Source of the DNA: Lentzea jiangxiensis
GTDB lineage: Bacteria; Actinomycetota; Actinomycetes; Mycobacteriales; Pseudonocardiaceae
Assembly (NCBI RefSeq): GCF_900104175.1
Contig: NZ_FNIX01000003.1
Location: 434,001-498,000 of the forward strand
Length of the DNA: 64,000 nt
Direction: 5' to 3'
Below, in pieces: positions 42,348 to 50,657 of the stretch. The notes under the pieces were generated by a model that ran no database searches, was not told the DNA's origin, and saw only the letters and a program-made list of their open reading frames with translations. The translations under genes were made by a program, and so were the position numbers. Within the stretch, counting starts at the first letter, position 1, and each line of letters starts with the position of its first letter.

Positions 42348-43787
42348 ATGAAGACGGTTCTCCTCCGCCTGGCGGTGCTGGTCCTCGCCACCGTGACCTG
42401 TGTGGCCGGGCTGCCCGTGCCGCAGGCGGGTGCGGCGCCCGCCGTGCGCTACACCAACCCGATCGCGGAACGCCGCGCCGACCCGCACATCTTCAAGCAC
42501 ACCGACGGCTTCTACTACTTCACCGCGACCGTCCCGGAGTACGACCGGATCGTGCTGCGCCGCGCGAGCACGATCCAGGGCCTCGCCTCGGCGGCGGAGA
42601 CGGTGATCTGGCGCAAGCACTCCAGCGGTGAGATGGCCGCGCACATCTGGGCTCCGGAGATCCACTTCATCAACGGGAAGTGGTACGTGTACTTCGCCGC
42701 GGGCCGCAGCGACGACGTCTGGCGCATCCGGATGTACGTGCTGGAGAGTTCCAGCGCCAACCCGCTGACCGGGCCCTGGACCGAGCGAGGCCGCATCACC
42801 ACACCGTGGGACACCTTCTCGCTGGACGCGTCCACGTTCGTCCACAACGGTGTGCGGTACCTGACCTGGGCACAGCAGGAACCGGGCATCTCCACGAACT
42901 CCAACCTCTACCTCGCCCGCATGGGCGCGAGCCCGTGGACGATCACCGGCACGGTGACGAGGCTGACGGTGCCGACGCTCGCGTGGGAGACCCGCGGGTA
43001 CAAGGTGGCGGAGGGGCCATCTGTGTTGCAGCGCAACGGGAGGATCTTCCTCACCTACTCGGCCAGCGCCACCGACGCCAACTACTGCCTCGGCCTGCTG
43101 ACCGCGTCGGCGTCCGCGGACCTGCTCAACCCTGCGTCGTGGACCAAGAGCCCCAACCCGGTGTTCGCCACCAGCGAGGCGACGGGCCAGTACGGGCCGG
43201 GACACAACTCGTTCACGGTGTCCGAGGACGGCGCGAGCGACGTCGTGGTCTACCACGACCGCAACTACCGGGACATCAGCGGCGACCCGCTCAACGACCC
43301 GAACCGCCGCACCCGCGTGCAGAAGGTCTACTACCGGGCCGACGGCACACCGGACTTCGGCATCCCGGTCCCCGACGGCGCCACCCCGGTGCGGCTGCGG
43401 TCCTACGCCGCCCCCGACCGGTTCGTGCGGCACTGGGAGTACCGCGCCCGCGTCGAGGCGAACGTGGCCCCGCTGGCCGACTCGCAGTTCAAGCTCGTCA
43501 CGGGGCTGGCCGGCTCCGGCTCGGTGTCGCTCGAGTCTACGAACTTCCCCGGCTACTACCTGCGGCACCGCAACAACGAGCTGTGGGTGGAGCGCGGCGA
43601 CGGCAGCGCGTTGTTCCGCAACGACGCCAGCTTCTCCCAGCGCGCGGGTCTCGCGGCGGGCTCGGCGGTGTCGTTCGAGTCGGTGAACTTCCCGGGCCGC
43701 TACCTCCGCGCCACGTCCGGCCTGCTCACCCTCCAGACCGCGACCGACGCCCAGGGCAGAACGGACGCCACGTTCGTCCTGGAGTGA
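42348..43787 (+). CDS. Secreted GH43 arabinosidase-type enzyme with AbfB domain
   Basis: 479 residues; start 11 bp after the previous stop. Signal peptide to about residue 29 (AGAAP). GH43 propeller with RADPHIFKH (base), SLDASTFVH (modulator) and VAEGPSVLQ (acid), plus WAPEIHF. AbfB trefoil (about 347-479) with repeats RLRSYAAPDRFVRH, SLESTNFPGYYLRH and SFESVNFPGRYLRA. Similar in layout to the preceding gene but of a different GH43 branch, so the two probably attack different linkages. Confidence 0.87.
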   Translation: MKTVLLRLAVLVLATVTCVAGLPVPQAGAAPAVRYTNPIAERRADPHIFKHTDGFYYFTATVPEYDRIVLRRASTIQGLASAAETVIWRKHSSGEMAAHIWAPEIHFINGKWYVYFAAGRSDDVWRIRMYVLESSSANPLTGPWTERGRITTPWDTFSLDASTFVHNGVRYLTWAQQEPGISTNSNLYLARMGASPWTITGTVTRLTVPTLAWETRGYKVAEGPSVLQRNGRIFLTYSASATDANYCLGLLTASASADLLNPASWTKSPNPVFATSEATGQYGPGHNSFTVSEDGASDVVVYHDRNYRDISGDPLNDPNRRTRVQKVYYRADGTPDFGIPVPDGATPVRLRSYAAPDRFVRHWEYRARVEANVAPLADSQFKLVTGLAGSGSVSLESTNFPGYYLRHRNNELWVERGDGSALFRNDASFSQRAGLAAGSAVSFESVNFPGRYLRATSGLLTLQTATDAQGRTDATFVLE

Positions 43788-43838
43788 CCGCGACACCCCG
43801 CCGCCGCGACAACCCCGTCCAGGAGATCGAGGTGTCTC

Positions 43839-44798
43839 ATGGCCGTCCTGAGGAGAATCGCACTGGTCGTGACGGTGGTCCTGACCGCCGCCGTCACGAC
43901 GGCACCGCCCGCGGGCGCGTACCCCCTGCCCGGCCGCGTGACCGGCGACATCAGCGTCCACGACCCGAGCGCGGTCAAGCGGCCCGGCGGGGGCTACCTC
44001 GTGGCACACACAGGCCACGGCGTCGCGCTCAAGACGTCCACCGACCGGATCGCCTTCCGCAACGCGGGATCGGCGTTCCCCGGTGGCGCGTCGTGGACCA
44101 CCCCGTACACAGGCGGCGACCGCAACCTCTGGGCGCCGGACCTGACCTACCGCGACGGCCGGTACTGGCTCTACTACTCGGCCTCGACGTTCGGCTCGAA
44201 CCGGTCGGCGATCTTCCTCGCCACCAGTCCGAGCGGTGACTCCGGCACGTGGACCCACCGCGGGCTGGTCGTCGAGTCGCGGACGTCCGACGACTTCAAC
44301 GCCATCGACCCCGACCTCGTCGTGGACGACCAGGGCCGCTGGTGGCTGAGCTTCGGCTCCTTCTGGTCCGGCATCAAGATGGTCGCGCTGAACCCGTCCA
44401 CAGGTCTGCGGTCCGACTCGGTGGTCCGCCCGCTCGCCGGCCGGAACGGCGGCCCGATCGAGGCGCCGACCATCGTCAAGCGCGGCGCCCACTACTACCT
44501 GTTCGTCTCGTTCGACTACTGCTGCCGCGGCGCGTCCAGCACGTACCGGGTGATGGTGGGCCGTTCCAGCAGCGTCACCGGTCCGTACGTCGACCGCAAC
44601 GGCACCGCGCTGACGTCCGGCGGCGGCACGGAGATCCTCGCCGGGCAGGGCAGCGTCCACGGGCCGGGACACCAGGACGTCTTCGGCGACGTCGACAGCG
44701 ACGTCCTCGTCTACCACCACTACACCGACTCCGGTGCGTCGCGGCTCGGCATCAACCTGCTGGCCTTCGACTCAGCGGGCTGGCCGTACCTGCGGTAA
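43839..44798 (+). CDS. Secreted arabinan endo-1,5-alpha-L-arabinanase (GH43)
   Basis: 319 residues with a signal peptide to about residue 28. It resembles endo-arabinanases: SVHDPSAVKR (base), NAIDPDLVVDDQGRWWLSFGSFWSGIKM (modulator and conserved pocket), GGPIEAPTIVKRGAHYYLFVSFDYCCRG (acid) and VHGPGHQDVF. No accessory domain. It would cut the arabinan backbone, feeding the AbfB enzymes. GAGGTG lies upstream of the ATG. Confidence 0.88.
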   Translation: MAVLRRIALVVTVVLTAAVTTAPPAGAYPLPGRVTGDISVHDPSAVKRPGGGYLVAHTGHGVALKTSTDRIAFRNAGSAFPGGASWTTPYTGGDRNLWAPDLTYRDGRYWLYYSASTFGSNRSAIFLATSPSGDSGTWTHRGLVVESRTSDDFNAIDPDLVVDDQGRWWLSFGSFWSGIKMVALNPSTGLRSDSVVRPLAGRNGGPIEAPTIVKRGAHYYLFVSFDYCCRGASSTYRVMVGRSSSVTGPYVDRNGTALTSGGGTEILAGQGSVHGPGHQDVFGDVDSDVLVYHHYTDSGASRLGINLLAFDSAGWPYLR

Positions 44799-44808
44799 GG
44801 AGAGACCC

Positions 44809-46272
44809 TTGACCTCCACCACCAGCCGATGGCGCAGCGCCACCGTCCTGGTCGCGCTGCTGGGCGGCATGACCGCCGCGGTGCCTCCCGTTGCGTCCGC
44901 CGCCGTCGTCGACACCAACGCCTCCTACGCGTTGGTCAACCGCAACAGCGGCAAGGCACTGGACGTCTACGACTTGTCCACTGCGGACGGTGCCCGGATC
45001 TCGCAGTTCACGCGGAACGACGGCGCCTGGCAGCAGTGGCAGTTCGTCGACTCCGGCGGCGGCTTCTACCGGGTGAAGTCGCGGCACAGCGGCAAGGTCC
45101 TCGACTTCCCGTCGACCGCGGACCGGGCAGGGCTCGTGCAGACCGCGGACGCCGGCCGCACCGGTCAGCAGTTCCGGCTGGCCGACTCCCCCGACGGGCA
45201 CGTCCGCCTGATCAGCCGGGCGAGCGGCAAGGCCGTCGACGTCCTCGACTTCTCGTCCGCCAACGCCGCCCAGCTGATCCAGTGGCCCGACACCGGCGGC
45301 ACGAACCAGCAGTGGCGGCTCGTGAAGATCGGCGCTCCCGGCAACTTCACGAACCCGGTCAAGGGCAGCGGCCCCGACCCGTGGCTGCAGTTTCACAACG
45401 GCTATTACTACCTGGCGACCACGACGTGGAACTCGACGATCACGATGCGCCGGTCCCGCACGCTGGCCGGCCTGTCGAGCGCGGCGGACACGGTGGTGTT
45501 CTCGCTGTCCGGACGGCCCAACGGGTGCTGCAACATGTGGGCACCGGAGTTCCACCCGCTGAACGGCCGCTGGTACCTCTACTACGTGGCCGGGCAGAAC
45601 GTGCCGGACTACAACCCCACCCAGCGCCTGCACGTGCTGGAGAGCGCGGGGTCCGACCCGATGGGCCCGTACGCGTTCAAGGCGGACCTCGGGAACACCT
45701 GGGAGCTGGACCCGAGCATCCTGCAGCACAACGGGAAGCTGTACCTGATGGGCAGCGCGATGGACGGGACGCAGAGCCTGACCATCACCCCGATGTCCAA
45801 CCCGTACACGATCAGCGGCGCGCGACGCACGATCTCCCAGCCCACGCTGGCGTGGGAGCGGCAGACCGCGGCGGTCAACGAGGGCGCGGAGCCGTTGTAC
45901 CGGGGCGGCCGCACCATGATCGTGTACTCGGCCAGCGCCTGCTGGGGCCCCGACTACAAGCTCGGGCTGCTCACCCTCACCGGCACCGACCCGCTCAACC
46001 GCGCGCACTGGACCAAGTCGCCGAACCCGGTGTTCCAGCGCAACGACGAGCACGGCGTTTTCGGGCCGGGCCACAACGGGTTCTTCAAGTCCCCCGACGG
46101 CACCGAGGACTGGATCGTCTACCACGGCAACACCAGCACTTCGGCCGGCTGCGGCATGGAGCGCTCGACCCGGGCGCAGAAGTTCACCTGGAACGCCGAC
46201 GGCACCCCGAACTTCGGCACCCCGGTCCCGCTCGGCGTCCAGCTCCCCGCGCCCTCGGGTGAGCCCGCCTGA
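44809..46272 (+). CDS. Secreted ricin-type lectin-GH43 enzyme
   Basis: 487 residues from TTG 44809, which has AAGGAGAG seven bases upstream and begins the signal peptide directly (TSRWRSATVLVALLGGM). Ricin-type trefoil (about 35-175, ALVNRNSGKALDVYD, GKVLDF, GKAVDVLD with QQW repeats), then GH43 (about 180-487) with GPDPWLQFHNG (base), ELDPSILQHNG (modulator) and NEGAEPLYRGG (acid). The lectin probably anchors it to galactan or arabinan. Ten bases separate it from the endo-arabinanase stop. Confidence 0.86.
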   Translation: MTSTTSRWRSATVLVALLGGMTAAVPPVASAAVVDTNASYALVNRNSGKALDVYDLSTADGARISQFTRNDGAWQQWQFVDSGGGFYRVKSRHSGKVLDFPSTADRAGLVQTADAGRTGQQFRLADSPDGHVRLISRASGKAVDVLDFSSANAAQLIQWPDTGGTNQQWRLVKIGAPGNFTNPVKGSGPDPWLQFHNGYYYLATTTWNSTITMRRSRTLAGLSSAADTVVFSLSGRPNGCCNMWAPEFHPLNGRWYLYYVAGQNVPDYNPTQRLHVLESAGSDPMGPYAFKADLGNTWELDPSILQHNGKLYLMGSAMDGTQSLTITPMSNPYTISGARRTISQPTLAWERQTAAVNEGAEPLYRGGRTMIVYSASACWGPDYKLGLLTLTGTDPLNRAHWTKSPNPVFQRNDEHGVFGPGHNGFFKSPDGTEDWIVYHGNTSTSAGCGMERSTRAQKFTWNADGTPNFGTPVPLGVQLPAPSGEPA

Positions 46273-46311
46273 CGTCTCGAACCGCCGCCGCCCCCCGAGA
46301 AAGGAGTTATC

Positions 46312-47460
46312 ATGGTTCCCACCGGATGGCGCGTCGGCGCCGTCGTGGCCGCGGCGGCGGTGCTCGGCGGTCTCGCCCCCGCCGCCACCGCCCAGCCGCA
46401 GGTCCTGGCGTGCGGTGACCGGACGTTCAACGCCGAGGCGGTGCTGAACGGCGGCACCTGGACCTCCCGCAACGGCAGCCGGACCGTCTACACCGGCACC
46501 GACATGCGGGCCGCGGTCCAGGCCGCCCTCGACAGCCTCGCCGCGGGACGCACGTCGAAGCAGTGGGTCCTGGTGCGCGGCAGCGGATCGATCAGCGCCG
46601 GCTCCCGGATCTCGTTGCCCAGCTACACCGGCATCGACGTCTGCGGCACGATCAACGTCACCGGCTCGGGCACCGGCGACCAGGCGCCGATCTACTCCCG
46701 GGGCACCCGCGACGTCGAGGTGCGCCACCTCAGCGTCACCGGCCGCCCGCTGTACGGGATCTTCCTGCGCAACGTCGACAACGTCGTGCTCGGCCAGATC
46801 GACCTGCGCCTGTCCGGCGGCCTCGGCGTGCGCATCGACAACCGCGGCAACACCAGCGTGCGCAGCCGCAACATCAGGATCGACACCGTGTACGCGTCCG
46901 GCGCGAGCAGCCACGCCGTGGAGACCTACGGCGTGGACGGCCTGACGATCGGCACCGTCACCGCCCGCAACGTGGGTGAGTCCGGCCTGCTGCTCAACGA
47001 CACGATCAACGCCACCGTCGGCACGGTCGACGCGGAGAACGCGGGCACGGGCACCGGCTACGCCGCCTTCCGCACCGCCAACCGCAACGGCCGCATCGGC
47101 ACCTCCTACCCGACGAACATCCGCGTGGGCACGGTCCGGGCGCGTGGTGGTGGCCGCGGCGTGTTCTGCGTGTCGGAGAGCGGTGGCCTCACCATCGACC
47201 GGATCGACCTCGCGAACACCGGCAACAACGCCGTGCTGATCGAGAACTGCACCAACGTGGTGCTCGCGGCGCAGAGCGGGACGGTGAGCGGCGGCGGCGA
47301 GATCCGGCTCGCCGCCCGGTCGGAGTTCCCGAACAACCGGGACATCACCGTCCAGAACCTGACGGTGACGAACTCGGCGTTGCGGGAGAGTCCTTGTGGG
47401 ACGAACACGACGTTCCGCAACCTCACGTTGAACAACAGCACTTCGAACGTGTGCGCCTGA
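46312..47460 (+). CDS. Secreted right-handed beta-helix protein
   Basis: 382 residues. Signal peptide to about residue 27 (TAQPQ). The remainder is a parallel beta-helix with regular N/D/V turns (VEVRHLSVTGRPLYGIFLRN, VETYGVDGLTIGTVTARN) and four or more cysteines near the termini. It most resembles polysaccharide lyases or polygalacturonases, but I see no confident catalytic motif. AAGGAG precedes the ATG. It is last in the pectin/arabinan operon, before a hairpin terminator. Confidence 0.75.
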   Translation: MVPTGWRVGAVVAAAAVLGGLAPAATAQPQVLACGDRTFNAEAVLNGGTWTSRNGSRTVYTGTDMRAAVQAALDSLAAGRTSKQWVLVRGSGSISAGSRISLPSYTGIDVCGTINVTGSGTGDQAPIYSRGTRDVEVRHLSVTGRPLYGIFLRNVDNVVLGQIDLRLSGGLGVRIDNRGNTSVRSRNIRIDTVYASGASSHAVETYGVDGLTIGTVTARNVGESGLLLNDTINATVGTVDAENAGTGTGYAAFRTANRNGRIGTSYPTNIRVGTVRARGGGRGVFCVSESGGLTIDRIDLANTGNNAVLIENCTNVVLAAQSGTVSGGGEIRLAARSEFPNNRDITVQNLTVTNSALRESPCGTNTTFRNLTLNNSTSNVCA

Positions 47461-47473
47461 CGTTCGAGACCGA

Positions 47474-47507
47474 ACGGCGGCCTGCCCGGGAACGGGTGGG
47501 CCGCCGT
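47474..47507 (+). terminator. Two-tier hairpin terminator ending the GH43 operon
   Basis: ACGGCGGCC/GGCCGCCGT outer stem (9 bp) enclosing a CCCG/CGGG inner stem with a GGAA loop, 13 bp after the beta-helix stop. Confidence 0.72.
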
Positions 47508-47527
47508 CGTGGCCGAGGCCTGGTGAC

Positions 47528-47872
47528 GTGACCGGGCCTCGGCGTGATGTCGCCTCGGGGAGATGCCCCACGACCGACGATCGCGCCGAGCTCATCGAGC
47601 TGCTCGGCCACCACGCCGACATCGAGGACTTCGACGTCCCGGCGCACCACGCCGTCACCGGTCACGTCGTGCGGATCGACGATGGCACCGAGAGAATCCA
47701 CGCGCACGTCCGCGTCGAGCACTGGCTGCCCGGCGAGCCCACCTGGCTGGTGGTCGGCCTCTACGACGACGAGTCGGTCCGCACGCCGCAAGGCCGGCGG
47801 CTCACCCGCGTCGGGCTGACCGCGGTCCACCAGGAGAACCAGTCGCACGACCTCGTACCCTCTGCGGGGTAG
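47528..47872 (+). CDS. Short SnoaL-like (NTF2 fold) protein, possibly internally deleted
   Basis: 114 residues. The N-terminus (DRAELIELLGHHADIEDFD) and C-terminus (ERIHAHVRVEHW, WLVVGLYDDESVRTPQGRRL, GLTAVHQENQ) match the two ends of SnoaL-like proteins, which are usually 130-150 residues. The middle cone helix and strand, including the usual DxD/aromatic pocket residues, seem to be missing. The GTG start has no good ribosome site. It may be a decayed gene. It precedes a TetR gene by 21 bp. Confidence 0.5.
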   Translation: MTGPRRDVASGRCPTTDDRAELIELLGHHADIEDFDVPAHHAVTGHVVRIDDGTERIHAHVRVEHWLPGEPTWLVVGLYDDESVRTPQGRRLTRVGLTAVHQENQSHDLVPSAG

Positions 47873-47893
47873 GCGAACAAGGAGAACGACCAG

Positions 47894-48499
47894 ATGCCGC
47901 GGATCAAAGCCGCCTCCATCGAGGAACACCACGAGAAGGTGTGGGCCGACCTCACCGAGGCGCTGCGGCACCTGCTGCTCGAACGCGACTACGACTCGAT
48001 CACCCTCGGCCACATCGCGGCGCGGGCGGGGCTGGCGCGCAACACCCTCTACAACTACGCCCGCGACAAGCGGACCCTGGTGCTGGAGCTCGCCCGCCGG
48101 GTCAGCCGTCCGCTGGTGCACCGGGTGGCATCGATCGCCGGGCGCACCGCGGAGCCGGCAGCGGACCGGCTGCGGGAGATCGTCGAGGTGGTCCTGTCGG
48201 CGTCCACGGACCAGGCCATGGGCCCGCTGTTCCTCCCGAACTCGAGCCCGCTGGTCGCCGATCTCCCGGCCGGAGCGGAGAACCCGTTCACCGCTCTCGT
48301 CGTCGAGGTGCGCAACGTCGTCCGGGACGGCCTCGACGCCGGTGAGTTCCACGGCGTCGACGACGTGGATCTCACCGTGGAGCTGCTGTCGGGCATGATG
48401 CGTTCCGGCACCGAACGCATCGCTCGCGATCCGGCCGCGCTGGTCGCCACGACCCTTGCGGCACAACGGATCGTGCTCGCGTCGCTCACCCGCGGCTGA
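47894..48499 (+). CDS. TetR-family transcriptional regulator
   Basis: 201 residues. N-terminal helix-turn-helix (TLGHIAARAGLARNTLYNYARDKRTLV) and a ligand-binding helical domain of no known class. AAGGAG precedes ATG 47894. It follows the shortened SnoaL-like gene in the same direction, which may have been its target. Its stop is nine bases from the stop of a convergent hypothetical gene. Confidence 0.88.
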   Translation: MPRIKAASIEEHHEKVWADLTEALRHLLLERDYDSITLGHIAARAGLARNTLYNYARDKRTLVLELARRVSRPLVHRVASIAGRTAEPAADRLREIVEVVLSASTDQAMGPLFLPNSSPLVADLPAGAENPFTALVVEVRNVVRDGLDAGEFHGVDDVDLTVELLSGMMRSGTERIARDPAALVATTLAAQRIVLASLTRG

Positions 48500-48508
48500 G
48501 GTCCCGCG

Positions 48509-49162
48509 TCAGCGCGCGAGCACCGCGGGGTCGGTGAAGGAGGGATCGCGCGGCGTCTCGGTGCGGAACTCCTCACCGGACTCCCGGTCGAACTCCTCGG
48601 ACTCCCCGGCCAGCCGCTCGACCAGCTCGAAGAACCGGCTCTCGGCCGGCCGCAGACCGGCGACCACCTCGGCGAGGTCGCGCGAGGCGACGAACCGCGC
48701 CCCGTCCCCGCCGACCGACAGCACCGAGAGCCAGCCGCGCGAGTCCGCGGGCAGGAGGTTGGCGCCCGTCTCCGCCCAGAACAGCACTGCGCCCTCGGCG
48801 TCCTCGGACTGGAACCGCCCGGCCGCGGCGAGCACGAGCAGGGCGGTGTGGATGCTCCACACGGAATAGCCGAGGTGGAAGAGGTACACCTCCAGCGCCC
48901 CGTCGCGGTGCAGGACGACGCCGCACTCCTCGTTGCCGCCGCAGGAGTCGTCGACGCGCTCCGAGAAGTACTGCCCCGGCGTCATCCCCACGCCGGCCGA
49001 GTCCCAGTCGGGCTCCTGGTCGCGACCGTTCCAGAACCACCCGTCGAACATCGCGCCGGGGTTGGAGATCACTCCCAGGTCCTCGACCGGGGTGCGCAGC
49101 CAGGCCTCGAACCCCTCGCGCGTCATGGGGATGCGCGCGGCCACCAGGAAACTGTCCGACAT
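48509..49162 (-). CDS. Hypothetical protein
   Basis: 217 residues, soluble and acidic, rich in Trp and Gly (FDGWFWNGRDQEPDWDSAG, GYSVWSIHTALLVLAAAGRF). No family is recognised and there is no signal peptide. ATG 49162 is preceded by GGGGGAG at suitable spacing, so longer upstream frames are not used. The neighbours, TetR and a secreted propeller, give no clue. Confidence 0.65.
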   Translation of the reverse strand: MSDSFLVAARIPMTREGFEAWLRTPVEDLGVISNPGAMFDGWFWNGRDQEPDWDSAGVGMTPGQYFSERVDDSCGGNEECGVVLHRDGALEVYLFHLGYSVWSIHTALLVLAAAGRFQSEDAEGAVLFWAETGANLLPADSRGWLSVLSVGGDGARFVASRDLAEVVAGLRPAESRFFELVERLAGESEEFDRESGEEFRTETPRDPSFTDPAVLAR

Positions 49163-49224
49163 GAGCTGCTCCCCCTGTGAGCCCTTGAGCTGAAGCGCAC
49201 TTGATATCACGGGAGCCCGAACCA

Positions 49225-49256
49225 CCTGCGGCTGCCAGGAAACGGGCAGCCGCAGG
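49225..49256 (-). terminator. Hairpin terminator after the beta-propeller gene
   Basis: A perfect 12-bp inverted repeat (CCTGCGGCTGCC / GGCAGCCGCAGG) with an eight-base loop, eight bases beyond the stop of 49264-50400 on the minus strand and upstream of the hypothetical gene. Confidence 0.72.
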
Positions 49257-49263
49257 CACCACC

Positions 49264-50400
49264 TCACCGCGTCGAGTACTCGGCGACCACCGCCTGCAGC
49301 CGGAGCGGGCTGGTGCCGGGCAGGTCCGCCGAACCCACCGCGATCACGCGGTTCGTGCCGGGAACGGCGGCGACGGCGTTGTAGACGGTGCCGGACGAGC
49401 CGGGCGGGGCAGGAGCCACGGCGGTGCTCCAGCCCGCCGGGCCGTGGGAGCTGAAGCTCGCCATCGGGAACTTGCCGACGACCCACGGGGTGCCGTCCGC
49501 GCTCACCGCGATGCCGGGCGTGGCCGAGACGTTCGGCCCTCCGACGAGCCGCCAGCCGGCGCCGTCCCGCTTCACCACCAGGTTGCCGGGCCCCACACCC
49601 CCGCCGTCGCCGACCGCCCAGATGTCCTGGGAGGACAGTCCGTCGATTGCCTGGAGGCTGAACGGCTGCCCGTTCAGACCGGCCTCGACGACCTGCCAAG
49701 CCGTGCCGTCCCAGTGGAACAGCAGCGGACCCCGGTAGCCGTTCCACATGCCGTTGCCCACCGCCCAGACGTCATCGGGCGCGAACGCCTTGACGGCGTT
49801 GACGGTGCAGAAGTTCACGAAGCCCCCGCCGCGGACGCACTCCGCGGGCGGTGCGTGCTCCTGCCAGGAGGAGCCCGTCCACTCGTGCAACACCGGCGCG
49901 TTGCCGCGATGCCCGACCAGCCACGCGCGTCCGTCCACAACGGACATGTCGCGGATGGTCAGCGTGCTCGCGGTGGCGCCCTGCGGGTACGGGACCTCGG
50001 TCCACGTCGTGCCGTCGTAGCGCCACAGCAGGGTGATGTTGCCGTCCGGCAGCATCGGCGCGCCCTTCACCCACACGTCGTCCGCGGACGACGCCGCCAC
50101 GCGCTGGAACGACACCCGGCCCGGCACCGCTGGGAGCGACGTGCGCGACCACGCACTTCCGTTCCACCGCAGCACGACCGGATCACCGGTCGTGTACTGC
50201 CGGTCGGGGTCGTACCCCTCCAGGCCGACCGCCCAGGCGTTCCCCGCGTCGACCGCGACCACGTCCCGGAGGGTGCTCGTCGGTGTGATCTGCGGAGCCG
50301 GGGCCAGGCGCCACCCGGGCACCGCCGCGGCCGCCGGGCCCGTCGCTGCCACCACGACCGCGACCGAGAAGGCCGCGGCCACCCATCTGCGCACTCCCAT
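49264..50400 (-). CDS. Secreted beta-propeller-like protein
   Basis: 378 residues with a signal peptide to about residue 26. At least six repeats of a WAVG/W-type blade: DVVAVDAGNAWAVG, VAASSADDVWVKG, AFAPDDVWAVGN, GLSSQDIWAVGD, with intervening W-G/D-T-W turns (LRWNGSAW, WRYDGTTW, HEWTGSSW, FHWDGTAW). It is probably an extracellular binding protein; no catalytic site is seen. Monocistronic. Confidence 0.75.
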   Translation of the reverse strand: MGVRRWVAAAFSVAVVVAATGPAAAAVPGWRLAPAPQITPTSTLRDVVAVDAGNAWAVGLEGYDPDRQYTTGDPVVLRWNGSAWSRTSLPAVPGRVSFQRVAASSADDVWVKGAPMLPDGNITLLWRYDGTTWTEVPYPQGATASTLTIRDMSVVDGRAWLVGHRGNAPVLHEWTGSSWQEHAPPAECVRGGGFVNFCTVNAVKAFAPDDVWAVGNGMWNGYRGPLLFHWDGTAWQVVEAGLNGQPFSLQAIDGLSSQDIWAVGDGGGVGPGNLVVKRDGAGWRLVGGPNVSATPGIAVSADGTPWVVGKFPMASFSSHGPAGWSTAVAPAPPGSSGTVYNAVAAVPGTNRVIAVGSADLPGTSPLRLQAVVAEYSTR

Positions 50401-50558
50401 GAGTCCCCCGAGTTCGTCGACCTGACCACGACTGGCACGCCGATCATTCCCGGCTCCGCGCCGCCGGCCACGGGTTCGCGACGCCTTGACCCAACCGAGC
50501 GGTGACCGTGACCCAGCCGCCGCGGTGCGGTAACCCGAATGGGATTCAGGTATGCCCT

Positions 50559-50574
50559 TGTGATCTAGGTCACC
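50559..50574. promoter_or_regulatory. CRP/GlxR-type site before the first DUF3068 gene
   Basis: TGTGATCTAGGTCACC matches the CRP consensus TGTGA-NNTANN-TCACA at all but the last position. It ends 83 bp before the GTG start of 50658-51770. A related site ends 82 bp before the second DUF3068 gene. Confidence 0.6.
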
Positions 50575-50657
50575 GGACGAGTAGAACAGAACGCACGGTT
50601 ACCGGAAATCGCGCCTCACGAACACCCTCCCTGCCGGTCGAACACCTGTGAGGACCA

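Noticed and set aside
48509..49747. A 412-residue extension of the hypothetical protein
   Set aside because: The extension crosses a terminator hairpin and is the antisense-frame shadow of the beta-propeller gene; ATG 49162 has a good ribosome site.
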